DNA from: Anastrepha obliqua
Lineage: Eukaryota; Arthropoda; Insecta; Diptera; Tephritidae
Assembly: GCF_027943255.1 (NCBI RefSeq)
Contig: NC_072893.1
Location: 42,058,001-42,122,000 of the forward strand
DNA: 64,000 nucleotides
Direction: 5' to 3'
The translations under genes were made by a program, and so were the position numbers. Under the pieces are notes generated by a model. That model worked only from the letters and a program-made list of their open reading frames with translations, had not been told where the DNA came from and searched no databases. Below are positions 45,432 through 57,400 of the stretch, piece by piece; positions within the stretch are counted from its first letter, which is position 1; every line of letters starts with the position of its first letter.

Positions 45432-48400
45432 TTATAAACTATAATAAAATTTAATTGAATCCAAATATAAGGCAATCGCCACCCAAAGTAAAGTATTCCA
45501 TGTGGACTCGAGCAAAAGAACAAAATGTGTATTCATCGGGCCAATGCGCCAATGCCATGGCAGCATTTTGTGCATCACTGTGTGGCCCACATACAGGACG
45601 ATGGCATTCATGCCGCACTGTACAAACGGATACCCAGTCCACCAATGCCGGACATCAATGACGTAATACAAAATGCTGAGCACAAAGAAAGCCAACGCAG
45701 ATGTGACCAACACAAACGAAAGAGACCTAAAACCAAAATACACATAAGTATTAGTGTGTGTGTGTATGTAAATGGATACTAGCAATTTAATTATTTTCTT
45801 AATATTCACCACAGATTCTTATTAATCGGTATGAGGCCATCTTCAATAGCGAAAAAGCAAAGCGCGCCACCCAGCAGAGCCAGACTAACGGACCAGTACA
45901 ACAAACGTTTAATACGAGCACTCCACTCGATGTGGACCAATATTATAACGCCAGCGAGCACGCCAAAAAATGTCTGCACCACAGTCAAAAGACAGCCTAT
46001 AAGGATAATCGGTTTCAGCTATGTGTAAAAAGAGAAAGCATGAGTTAAAGTGAAATGGGTTTACTACCGAAAACTCCTTCCGGATCAAACGCTTGCGCAC
46101 CGTACACATATTTCGCTGTAGGATGCTGATAGATGTGTGCATTTCCCAAAATCAAACGATCAATATAGCCAGTGGCACCGCCCGTACAATTGGGATACTG
46201 CGCGAAAGCGTGTTTGCCGCCAGGACCCAAGTAGCCGCTGCGTAAACATTAAATTAATCTATGAAAATATTTTTTTCTTTTTTTTTAATATGAATAAACT
46301 TACGTGGGGCAATTGGGCACGGGTAGTCCAAATATCAGACCCAAATAAATGGCAATTAGCGAGAGCATTGCAAAAAATTCTGCTCTCAGTAATAAAATAT
46401 CGCACAAAGCACGCTTCCAAGCGATCTGTAAAGAAATGCAATATTAAAAAAATTTTGTAAAATAAATATTGGGTATGGGAATAAGTTTCCGCCCTCGTAA
46501 AATAGGTGTCGCTGCTAAAACTGTTTTTGTGTTCGCCCTATTAATATACTGATGATTTGAAGGTGTAGATGTGAGGTCTCGCGGCAGACTAATCACCTAC
46601 CCTGTCAGAAATCAAATAGATTAAAGAAACCAAAGCAAGACAAGTCTTGTCGAGGCCTTATGCTCCCGAGAGGAGTGAACAAGAAAAACAAAACAAAATG
46701 TAAGGTCTCAATCGCAGTAGTTGACATTCGTTTGAAGCGTAAAGATCCTTTTTTATCTGGGATCAAAAATCTCTACGTTCGTCCCGAAAACACAGCATTT
46801 GCGGAAAGTCATGCTTCATTATTACCTTTCAAAGAAAATTACAACCGAAACATGTCGTATATTGATCAATATTTACAGTAATCACGCGCCATCAAATACA
46901 ACTCGTAAAGAGTGGTTTCGACGCTTCCAAAGTGGCAATTTCGACGTGAGTGATAAAGATCGAAGATCGCGAAGGGGCACCGAAAAAATTCGAAGATACT
47001 CAACTACAACAATTATTGGACGAAGACGCATATCGAACCCTTGACGATCTGTCTAAAGAGTTGAATGTTGAGAGATCAACCGTCGGTAAACGTTTTCACG
47101 CGATGGAAATGGTCCAGAAATCAACTCCGCAGGGTGCCTCATTAATCAAAGGAGAGTGATATCGAGAGATGTTTGGTGGCATGTGAGATGATTCTTGAAC
47201 GGCAAAAAAGAAAAGGTTTCCTGCATCGCATCGTCACTTCCGATGAAAAATTGATTTTTTATGATAACCATAAGCATCGAAAAAGTAAGAGCCTGCCAGG
47301 TGAATCAGGTCCATCGACAGCGAAAAAAACGTTCATGCTTCAAAGGTTATGTTGGGCATCTGGTGGGATGAAAAGGGTATTATCTATTATGAACTCCTTA
47401 AACCATCTGAAACCGACATTGGCGATCGTTACCGACTGCAGCGAATACGTTTGAATCGAGCTCTCCAAGAAAAGCGGCCGGAATGGGACGATAGACATGA
47501 CAAACTGATTCTGCTGCATGGCAACGCCAGGCCACACATTGCTAAATCGATCCAGAAATATTTAGAGGGACTTAATTGAGAAATCTTGCCCCACCCGCCG
47601 TATTTCCCAGACATTGCACCTTCGGGTTACCATCTGGAGAGCGGTTCACTTCAAACTGGCTCAATGAATGGATCAAGACAAAAGAACTCGAATTTTTTAT
47701 CAGAGGAGTCCGTATGCTTTACATAATGTCAGGTATTATTTAATTGTTTCAATAATTCGTAACTTTGGCTAAGAAAGGACGGAAACTTATTCCCATACCC
47801 AGTATAAAGAATTTGAGGGGATGGGAGTTATTACTACTGTTGATCATAACCAGTGGCTGCAGCGAATACAATGAAAATTCTTTCAATAAAAAACCTACAC
47901 AGAGTCGATAACATTAAGCTGTCCAACACAAATTGGAAGAGATGCCCGGTCAAACGCATAACTTTCGCAAATTGGCTGGGAACCATGCAAACGGGTGCGA
48001 ACATTTAGAGAACTGAATATTACTGTCACACATTCTGACAAACTTTTACAAAACCCTAGGTATTGCAACGATTGATCTCCCTTTCAATTATATGACCGGA
48101 ACCTCTCCTTTAATAGCTTCCCTTATATTTCTATACACCTAAGAAAGCCGAAGTTCGCATCTCCTGGGTCGCACTTCTCTTCAGCGATGTTCTGAAACTT
48201 AAGACAGAGAAAGAATCTTCGTTTACCTTAGCTAGTCGTATCTTTTTAGTAGTAACGTTTCGGGACTTTTTGATTGTTGCGTAAATATCAAAATTTATGG
48301 TCCGCGGAAGTCAACGTAGAGTTGTCCGTGCGAAAACATGAAGTGCCGCCAGATATATCAACCGTCAGTGATTACGCTTAGCTCTTATTTATAGAGATCT

Positions 48401-51400
48401 TTTACTTAAATCTATTGCATATATTAATTTTGAAGCTCACTGTAATCCACTTAGGACGAAATCAATGGAAACTAAAACATGTGTCTTTTTTTTTGTCGGG
48501 ACAATTAGCAAATACAGCACTCAGACACAATTAAGTACATTGTACTGCACTCGGATTCCCTTTTTAATTTTCTTTAAATCTACCTGACCACCGAAGAAAT
48601 CTGAGTAGATCTCCAAGGAGCCAAGAAGGTCGCTTTTTAACACATCAGTGCCAGAGAATTCAAACCTGATTCGAGGGAAGGACGTGTAAATGCACAGAAA
48701 GTGCTCCGCCGTCTTATCATCCGCTTAATATGCTGGGCAGAAAGTGGTCCGTCATCAGTCCAACCAACTGTCTACAGTCCCTTCTGCTTAATGACACGAC
48801 GATCTGCGATAGTCGGTCAGACATGAAAGGTCACATTAGTTTTGTCCATCTGCAGCCTCTCTCAGCCTGCCAAGCTCACTTGTGGATTGAAGTAACCCGT
48901 TTTCTAACCGTGGCTTTGATGGCTGCAGAAGGGAGTGGCGGAACGGGCTCTGGGTCAAAGAAGTTGGCCTCAGAGGATCGCGACCAGCTCTATCTGAGGT
49001 GTATTAAGAGAACTCGGCTTGGATGAAATACTGTGATGAATAGAGGCCACAAAAGACCGTTAAGTCGAAGTGCGACCCTCATTTTCATACATTCAACCCT
49101 CTCCAAAAATATTTTAGAAATTAATCCTAAATAAAACCTGCAAATTTCTAGGAGGGATGCCTAGGGTAATCCGACACTGTAGAGCGTAGAACCCCGCCCC
49201 TCCCGAAGGAATCAGTAAAGGAACAGTCATTTGACTGTATAGATAGAAAACAAAATTGATACTGCTTTCAGAAAATTTGAATACCTTTGAAGTTAATTAA
49301 TTTGATTCTCTGTGGATTGCCGAACACAACAAGTAAGGAAGCCTATCGAACCAATTCCAAGTCATATATGGTGTAAAACAAGGATGCTACACACAACCGT
49401 TCAAGAAATAAGTCCGAATGGAGCATTATTTAATAAGGATTTTCAGATATATGCCTACGCTGATGATATTCTTATTATGACTAAAAGCAGAAACACTCAC
49501 GCGCGTCTTCAAACTTATTGATAAATGCCTGTGCTTGCCGCGAGAGAGAGAAATGCGTGGAATGCCCTTATTTTAACACACATTGGAGGAAGAAACAGAG
49601 CGCGCCGGCGAAAGAGATGGTTAGATGGCGTCGAATGAGATCTTAAGGAAATGAGCGTACACAACTGGAGCGATGAAGCAGAATGAGAGGATAGAGTAAA
49701 GTGGAGAAAAATTGTTGACGAAGCTATGATCCACCATGGACTGTGAAGCTAAGAAGAAGAAGAAGTAGGATATGAAAAATTGGCATAATGGCCAATTAAC
49801 ATTTTGCACTATTTACTTTATTATCATATTTATATATAAAAGTTGATGTTCTTACCTGTGGCATCACGAATTCGCTCTGTGTAAATAGCGTGTAAACCAA
49901 GCCACAAACTAGATATGCCACAGCAAAACGCTGCAACACACCCATTATGCGCAAATCGGCAATTTGTGGGCCATTTAACGAGTTAAGGCATACGCCAATG
50001 GCGAATAATTTTAATGAACGCTGGAAAATTTTAAGTTAATTATTAAGAGATGTTTTTTTTTTTAATTTATCATACATAATAATAAAATATAATATTATCT
50101 ATCTTCTATATATATAAAAATGAAATGATGTTCGTTTGTACGCATTTTTTTGGGCCGATACGAGGCCAATTTTATTCGTTCTTTTTTCATATTATAGGGA
50201 TCCACTAGGGGAAGGTTTTTAGCAAAAAAAAATTTCTTTTAAATATTTTCTTCATATAAAAAAAAGAAAAAATCAAAATATTGTACAAAACAAAACTTGC
50301 TCGATTCTTAGATTAAAGTAAGTTTCGAATCGACATTCATTTTATGTGTACAACTTTTTTTGAACTTTCGTTATTGTATACAGAAATTTCAAATGATTCG
50401 AATGAAATTTTTTTTTTTTTTTTATTTCTTCCATAAAATATTACACCTGTCGTTAGACAATAAGTAATTTGATTTACAAAAAGATGGAATGAGAGTGATA
50501 CTGAAGGGCCAATGCCCCCAAGCTCATTTAGAAGAAATATATACATATTATTTAAAACCAAGTGGTTAACAAACAATGACATATACGATTAGTTGACAAT
50601 TGATTACAAGGATTTTGCAAGATCTGTTGGTGTTTGACGGTTAAGCCGACTTTGGGTAGATTTTTCTTTATTTGGTAGTCTTCTCATCATAGGATTTGTA
50701 TGCGTTAATAGTCTATTTATGTGTCTTCTGCTAGCGCTTTGTATTGTTTCATCAATAGTATCGATGTCAAGGTCGCGATGAATATCTGCGTTAGGTATGT
50801 ACCAAGGTGCATTAGTTAAGGTCCTAAGTATTTATGAAAATAATGTTTCAATTCAATTGAGCAATGCTTTCTTTGACCAATTCTATATGGAAATGAATGC
50901 GTTTGCAAACGATGTTTTCGGCTATGAACAAATGTTGGAATCGAATGAAATTTAAAATGAATGGTGCTTCATTGGAAAAATTCAAAGGTAATAAGAACAT
51001 ACACAAGTTAAAGTTAGAATTCGAATTTTTAGATTTATTTTGTTTATTTCTCATTTTTTCAGAAGTACACCACACAACAACTCATTCCAACTCTGATTTT
51101 GAAATCCTGTTGGAATTGGTGATCGATAATTTTGTCACTTAATGGTCAATGGAAATTTGCGTGTATCAGACCCTGCATATTATTTACCATATCAACTTTT
51201 TATGGAACATATGGACCAAATGAACACAAAAAAATAATTTAGTTTTGTTTTGATTTTTTGCAACATTTTGGTTTTCAGTTAATACAATAAAAACAATACT
51301 GTTTTTTCGTGAACACAAAATTCTAAATTTATTACGTTGTTTGTTTAGAATTTTTTTAGAAAAAAAGTAAATTTTTTGGTTTTGAGGAAATTTGTTTATT

Positions 51401-54400
51401 GTTGCTATTTGTGAAAGCGTAGATATTTGTAAGTATTTGACTATAATCCTAAAAGTTAATGGAATACCACTATGACACATAGAAAACATTTTTTCAAAGG
51501 GGTGTTTTTCGAAAATTATAAAAAAAAATTTTTTCAAAAATTTTGAAGAAATAAAGTAAAATAAAAAAATTTCGAAAGCATGAAATTTTTTCAAAACCAA
51601 ATTTGCCTCAAAAAGATAAAAGAAATTTCTTCGAAGAGGTGTTTTTCTAAAATTACAAAAAAAAAATTCAAAAATTTTAAACAAATAAAATAAAATAAAA
51701 CTTTTTCAAGGGTATGCAATTTTTTCAAAACAAAATTTTCTGAAAACCAAACAAAATTAAAAAAAAATGGTGTTTTCAAAGCATTTCATATTCCACTATA
51801 AATAGAGAATACATTTTTTCGAGGGGGTGTTTTTCAAAGCGGAAAAAAATCTTTTTTAACAAATCAATTTAAACTTTTACAAAAGTATGAAATTTTTTCA
51901 AGAACAAAATTTTCTCAAAAATGTTAAATTAAAAAAAAATAGTTTTTTCAAAATATTTAATTTTCAGCAATTAACTGAGAAGAAATTTGTTAGAGCGAAG
52001 TGTTTTTCAAAACTTCAAAAAACACTTTTTAACCAAAAAAAATAAACCTTTTTTCAAAAACAACAGGAATGATAACATTGCCTAACAATTTCTGCACTTT
52101 TGCACAGTCTAAAGAGGCATTGATACAGAGTGTATTTCCAAACATAGTTCAACATTACAAAAACCATGATTGACTCAGCGAAAGAGCAATTTTAGCTGGG
52201 AAAAATAATAAAATTCTTGATTTTTTTGGTGGATATAATCGTTTGAATGAGTCGACAATTCAAAGGTTGGTGAAAAATTTCATGAAACTATTTGTACCTG
52301 TAAAATTTCGAAAAAAAAATTTTTTTTTTCATAAAATTTTAATATAATCCTTTAAGAATATGCTTAAAAATTTTTAGAACGTAAATTTGAGTATTTCTTA
52401 TATTATAGATCGTCAACCGTGACGACTCTATTCTTTCCGTTCGAGCGCTGGGAGAGGTATAGTTACGTTGCCGACTTTAGACGCTCAAAACTATATTTTT
52501 CGATTTGGCGTAAACGATAACTCGAAAAGTTATTGACCGATCTCCCTGAAATTTTGCACACATCTTTTCTATGATATTACTTTCCATGTGAATTTATAAT
52601 TTTTCGAAAATATTATTTTTTCGAAGCAAAAATAGTAGGAAAATTCGCCCAAAACAATTTTTTTTTTTTTTGAAACATTGTATTCCGCAATTTTTTTCCC
52701 GCATTTTTTGTAATTCGTATAGAAATTATGACATTAATAAACAAAAAAATGTCAGGTCACGTCTTTTGAAGGAGCCTTTATAACTACGGCATATTCGTAG
52801 GAACTTGCAAAGAATATTTCAAAAGCTGTCCAAAAGTTAATTTCGAACTCAAAGTGGCACTCCAATTTGTGCCTCAGAGAGTATATGACTTACTATGCAT
52901 ATAGGTATATGATTAATAATTCATGCAATATAAGAGCTTCATTGTTTGATTTCATGAAATATATGAACACTTCGATTCAGTTAGGAAAACGCGACATTCA
53001 CGCATCTATTTAGTTACTCATGTCTTAATAGTAAAACGTCTTAGACTTCGGTATAACAAATAGGAATATTTTTTCATAGTTATACCGACAATATATCGAA
53101 CTCCCTTCATAAATACTCGTATGTAAATGAGCATGTGTGCTAATAGGAATACGAATATGATTACAAATACAAAATACAAATAAGAAATCGAATATGATTA
53201 CTACTACGACTCGGTATACAAAACGAATATGAATATGAATACTTATAAGATTGTGCATGACAGTAAGTGTAAATTACTTAATAAAATCTATAAAAAATAT
53301 ATAAATAGAAAAATAAAATCTAAAAAAAATCTATATAAAAATACATAACACAACACAAATTATCTACAAGGTAGCAGTAGTAGAGCAGAACCAACGATGG
53401 CATGTATTTTGTTGTTGCTTATATTCCCTACGATATACAAAATATAAACGTGGCGCCTATTTTGTATCGCTACTCCGCTCTCAGTGAGTTTGACAAAATC
53501 AGGTATATATTTGTGTGTGTGTGATTGAAATATATTCGTGAACAATTTGCGTAATTTCTCCTTCTTAAATTACTGCACCAAAACGAGAAGGTGAACAGGT
53601 TTTGGAAAAATTTTGCTGAAGAGCTTAAGGGGGGGGCAGGGCTTAGCGCTAAAAAAAAACACTTTTTTTTTAATTTTTTACAGAAATATGGCTTAAGATA
53701 CTTTAATAAAATCAGTTGCATGTTATTGTATATTACATCTTTTCAATAAGTTTTTAAAAAATATTAATAATAAAATATTGACAAATAAGCCCATGATAGA
53801 GTTTTTTTGGAGATATGTTTTTCGAGAGGTGCTCTGCGGTGCCAATCGGCATTCGTCGTAGAATCATCTGAAACTAAAAAAGTCGAATTTTTCAGTTAAA
53901 GTATGACGTAATGCTCCCCCCTACATTAATAAATTTTTTTTTTTTTCATTTTTGTAGTTTTGGTGGCAAAAAACGTAAAACGAGCATTTTTGGCGAAAAA
54001 TTTCGCCATATTTGTAAGTGAAAAACAACCTTAAAAAAAAAAATAAAAAAAAAAACAGTGTAGGGGGGAGGTATTTTTGATTTAGAAAACGTGTGCCAAA
54101 TTTGAAAAGAATCGGTTGAATAGTTTCGGAGTTGTGATTGGCACCGACTTTTAAGAAGTCGTTTCGGGAAAAACGCGTTTGAAAAAATGACTCTGAGAAA
54201 TTATCGATGCTCCGCTGTCGAGGTAGAGTGCCTACAAAGGCTATAACTTTGAGAGTTCTGCTCCGATCCACTTAAAATTTTGACACAACATTCTTGAAAT
54301 GATTTACTATAAGATGAGTGAAGAAAAAAAATTTCGATTTTGTGACCCTACCCCCCCCTTAACACCTTAAGACCGGCATTTCCGCTGCATTTGAAGCATT

Positions 54401-57400
54401 TTTAAATTTTTTGCCTTTCTTTGTACAAAAATATTATTACCGCACTTCCGATAGAATTCATTTTATTCGCAAGAGAAGGGAAATAAATACGGCGCATTCA
54501 TTAAAGATGGTAGCACTAGACCAACAACAATATTTTGTACGTTTGATTGTCGTAATTTTCCAATACCACCTTTAACAGATTCGCCTTGAAAATAACTCTA
54601 AAGGCATATTTTCTAAGCTAAAATTTGTTTTTTTTTTGCTTCGTGTCATTAGGTGTCAAAATATCTAAATTTGCATTTGAGTTTGGCAACATTTTTTCAA
54701 ATTCACGTGGATTAATGGACAGTAAATAAATAAAAATAAAATAACCATATTGGACTCGTATATTCTAATTGTCTACAAACCTACCCAAACAATGCGCCGA
54801 CATATTCGCGCTTTCGGCGTACCTCGCGCCACTTGTGATTTCACCGAAATCGGTATGCAAACGCCCATAATCCAAAGAAATGAAGGAAAAACTACGTCTG
54901 CCAAATGCAGACCATTCCAAGGTGCATGCTCGATCCACCAATAGCCGCCGCCGCCGCTATTTACAAATATCATCAAAACGATTGCCATTCTAAATGAGAA
55001 TATGTGAAAAGTTAAACAACAATAACAACAACAACAAATAAACAACACAAACAGATCAGTTTTAGTTTACCCTCGGAAAGCATCTAAACTTCGCATTCGT
55101 TTACTTTGCTGCGCAGACGTGACACCAGTGTCTTCAATTTCTGCATCCGGGGAGTAAGTGTACGAACGCCAGACGCACATCGACGTGCGTATCACCGTTA
55201 ACAACATAGTGACTAGCAGAAACACCGATGCGAGCGCTAAAAGTAAACGATAATTAAAAAAAATGTAGCGACTAACGAAGTTCTATGGCGAGAAACATTT
55301 TCATAGATAGAATAGAAGAAAATTAAAAAAATATTATAATAGAAGAAAATTTTCGTTTTCTGCAATGCCAAACGGTAACTTTTCACAGCAGAACAGTTTT
55401 GAACGATTTTCATTGAACAAGATACTGTTGGTTGATATCGCATAATTTTTTTAAAAAGCATGCAGAAAGAACTTGTGGTAATTTCTGTGTTTTTTCTCTT
55501 AACCACTTCCTGGCCAAGTGGTCAAAGTATCAGGTCAGTTCATAAGTTCGTGCATATTTTACCCATAATTTAACTTTTGTACGATTTTTGCATACAAAAA
55601 ACTATTCGCGGAATATAACGGAACTATGTATTTATATTTTCTTTTATATACTGTGCATTCACAAGTTATTTTAATCGCAGATACTCGTAGAAGTACGCGT
55701 TGTTAAAAAATAAAATGGAATCTTCGAACGCGTATAAGAGGCATATTTTGTATTTTTTTATAAAAGTGGTAAAAATGCAACAACGGCTGCTCCAAAAATA
55801 AACACTGTTCACGGAGAGGATACCGTGAGTGTAAGGACTGCGTAAAAGTGGTTTTCAAAATTCCGAAGTGGTAACTGCGACGTGGAGAATGCCCCGCGCG
55901 CTGGTCGTCCTGAAGCCTTTAAGTCCGACGCCTTGCTCGAACTCATGAAAGCTGAGCCAAATTTGACAGTGGATATGATAGCTTAGAGGTTAAATTCATC
56001 GCGTGAAACAGTTCACAGGCACCTGGTTCAGTTGGGAAAAGTTTCAAAGCTGGGAAAATGGGTTCCGCATAGACTTTCCGTCGCCAACCTTCAGCAGAGA
56101 GCGAATGTGTGTTCTCAGCTGCTCTAACGGCTTGAAAATGAGGCAAAAATCGACCGTTTTTAGTGAATAGACGCAAAGTTTTATTTCACCACGACAACGC
56201 AACACCTCATACCGCAAGGCAAGCATTAGGCAAGCTGAACAAGCTCGGATGGGAGCTAATGCCGCATCCACCATACTCTCCGGATATTACATCTTGTGAT
56301 TATCACCCTTTCCGTGGACTTCAATCCCATATGAGTACCAAGAACTACTCCTCAAAAGAAGCTATAAAAAGGGATAGCGAAGCGTATTTTGGCTCCAAGG
56401 ACAAACAATTTTTTGAGCAGGGAATTAAAAATTTGACTAAACGTTGGGAAGACATTGTAAATGATGAAGGAAAATATATTATTGATTAATAAATACTTTA
56501 AACATCTTTTTTATTAATTTTAAAACCACCTTTAGAAAACGCACGAACTTATGGACTGACCTGATATTTTGAACATGGCCCTCAATTTTTCTAAAAACTG
56601 TTTTGTTCGTAGTGTTTTCGAGTATAATAAGAAGTAAATTGAAAAATTTTATTAAATTTAAACATTTAATAATTTTAAAATTAATTGAATGTTGAAAATT
56701 TTGAGTTTTATGGAGGTTTTTAAAGTCAAATATCTTCGTTTCCTTTAAATATTTTTTTATAATTATATTTTTATTTTCTAGAATCAAATATACTTAAAAA
56801 AACTTTTTGTTTGAAAAAAAATAGAAGTTCAACCGTTTTGGTAAAAGAAAGCAAAATGTATATCATTTGTAAAAACTACCTTAGAAATTTGTTCATTAAT
56901 AGCTAAGTCTAGGCTCAATAATTCCTTAATAGGATTTATTCAATGTTGAAAATTTTGAGTTTTATAGAGGTTTTTAAAGTCAAACAACTTCGCTTCCTTT
57001 AAATATTTTTATAATTTTTTTTTTAAATTTTTAGAATCAAATATACTCAAAAAACAAAAACTTTTGGAAAAAAATCGAATTTCTTTGTTCAACGTTATTG
57101 GTAAAAAAAAATTGTCTGTCATTTGTCAAAAACCTATCTTCGAATTTTTTTTCGTTAATAGCTAAGTCCAGGCTCAATAATTAATTAAACGGCTTCATAA
57201 TAATTCCTTAATGGGCCTCTACATACTTTTCGAGTTGTATTCAAATACGCACAGCAAAATATGGTTTATTAGGTCAGTTCACAGAGCGACCGAAGACAGT
57301 AATCAGCAGATACATCGTACTATATTTTCTCAGATATGAATGAAAAGAATAAGAAAAAGGTCTGGGGGTTGACAAAAACCAAAATTCCGAAAAGTTTTGA

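Noticed and set aside
45997..46020. Acceptor at 46019/46018 for the second-last HGSNAT exon
   Set aside because: It gives the wrong phase. The acceptor ending at 45997 joins [16 protein letters not shown] in phase and removes an in-frame extension not expected in the family.
48730..49026. 98-codon plus-strand open frame
   Set aside because: No motif; it follows a minus-strand retrotransposon tail and probably represents the opposite strand of decayed coding sequence.
51184..51779. Long Phe-rich minus-strand open frames
   Set aside because: Products of poly-A/T sequence in a degenerate tandem repeat, without coding signature.
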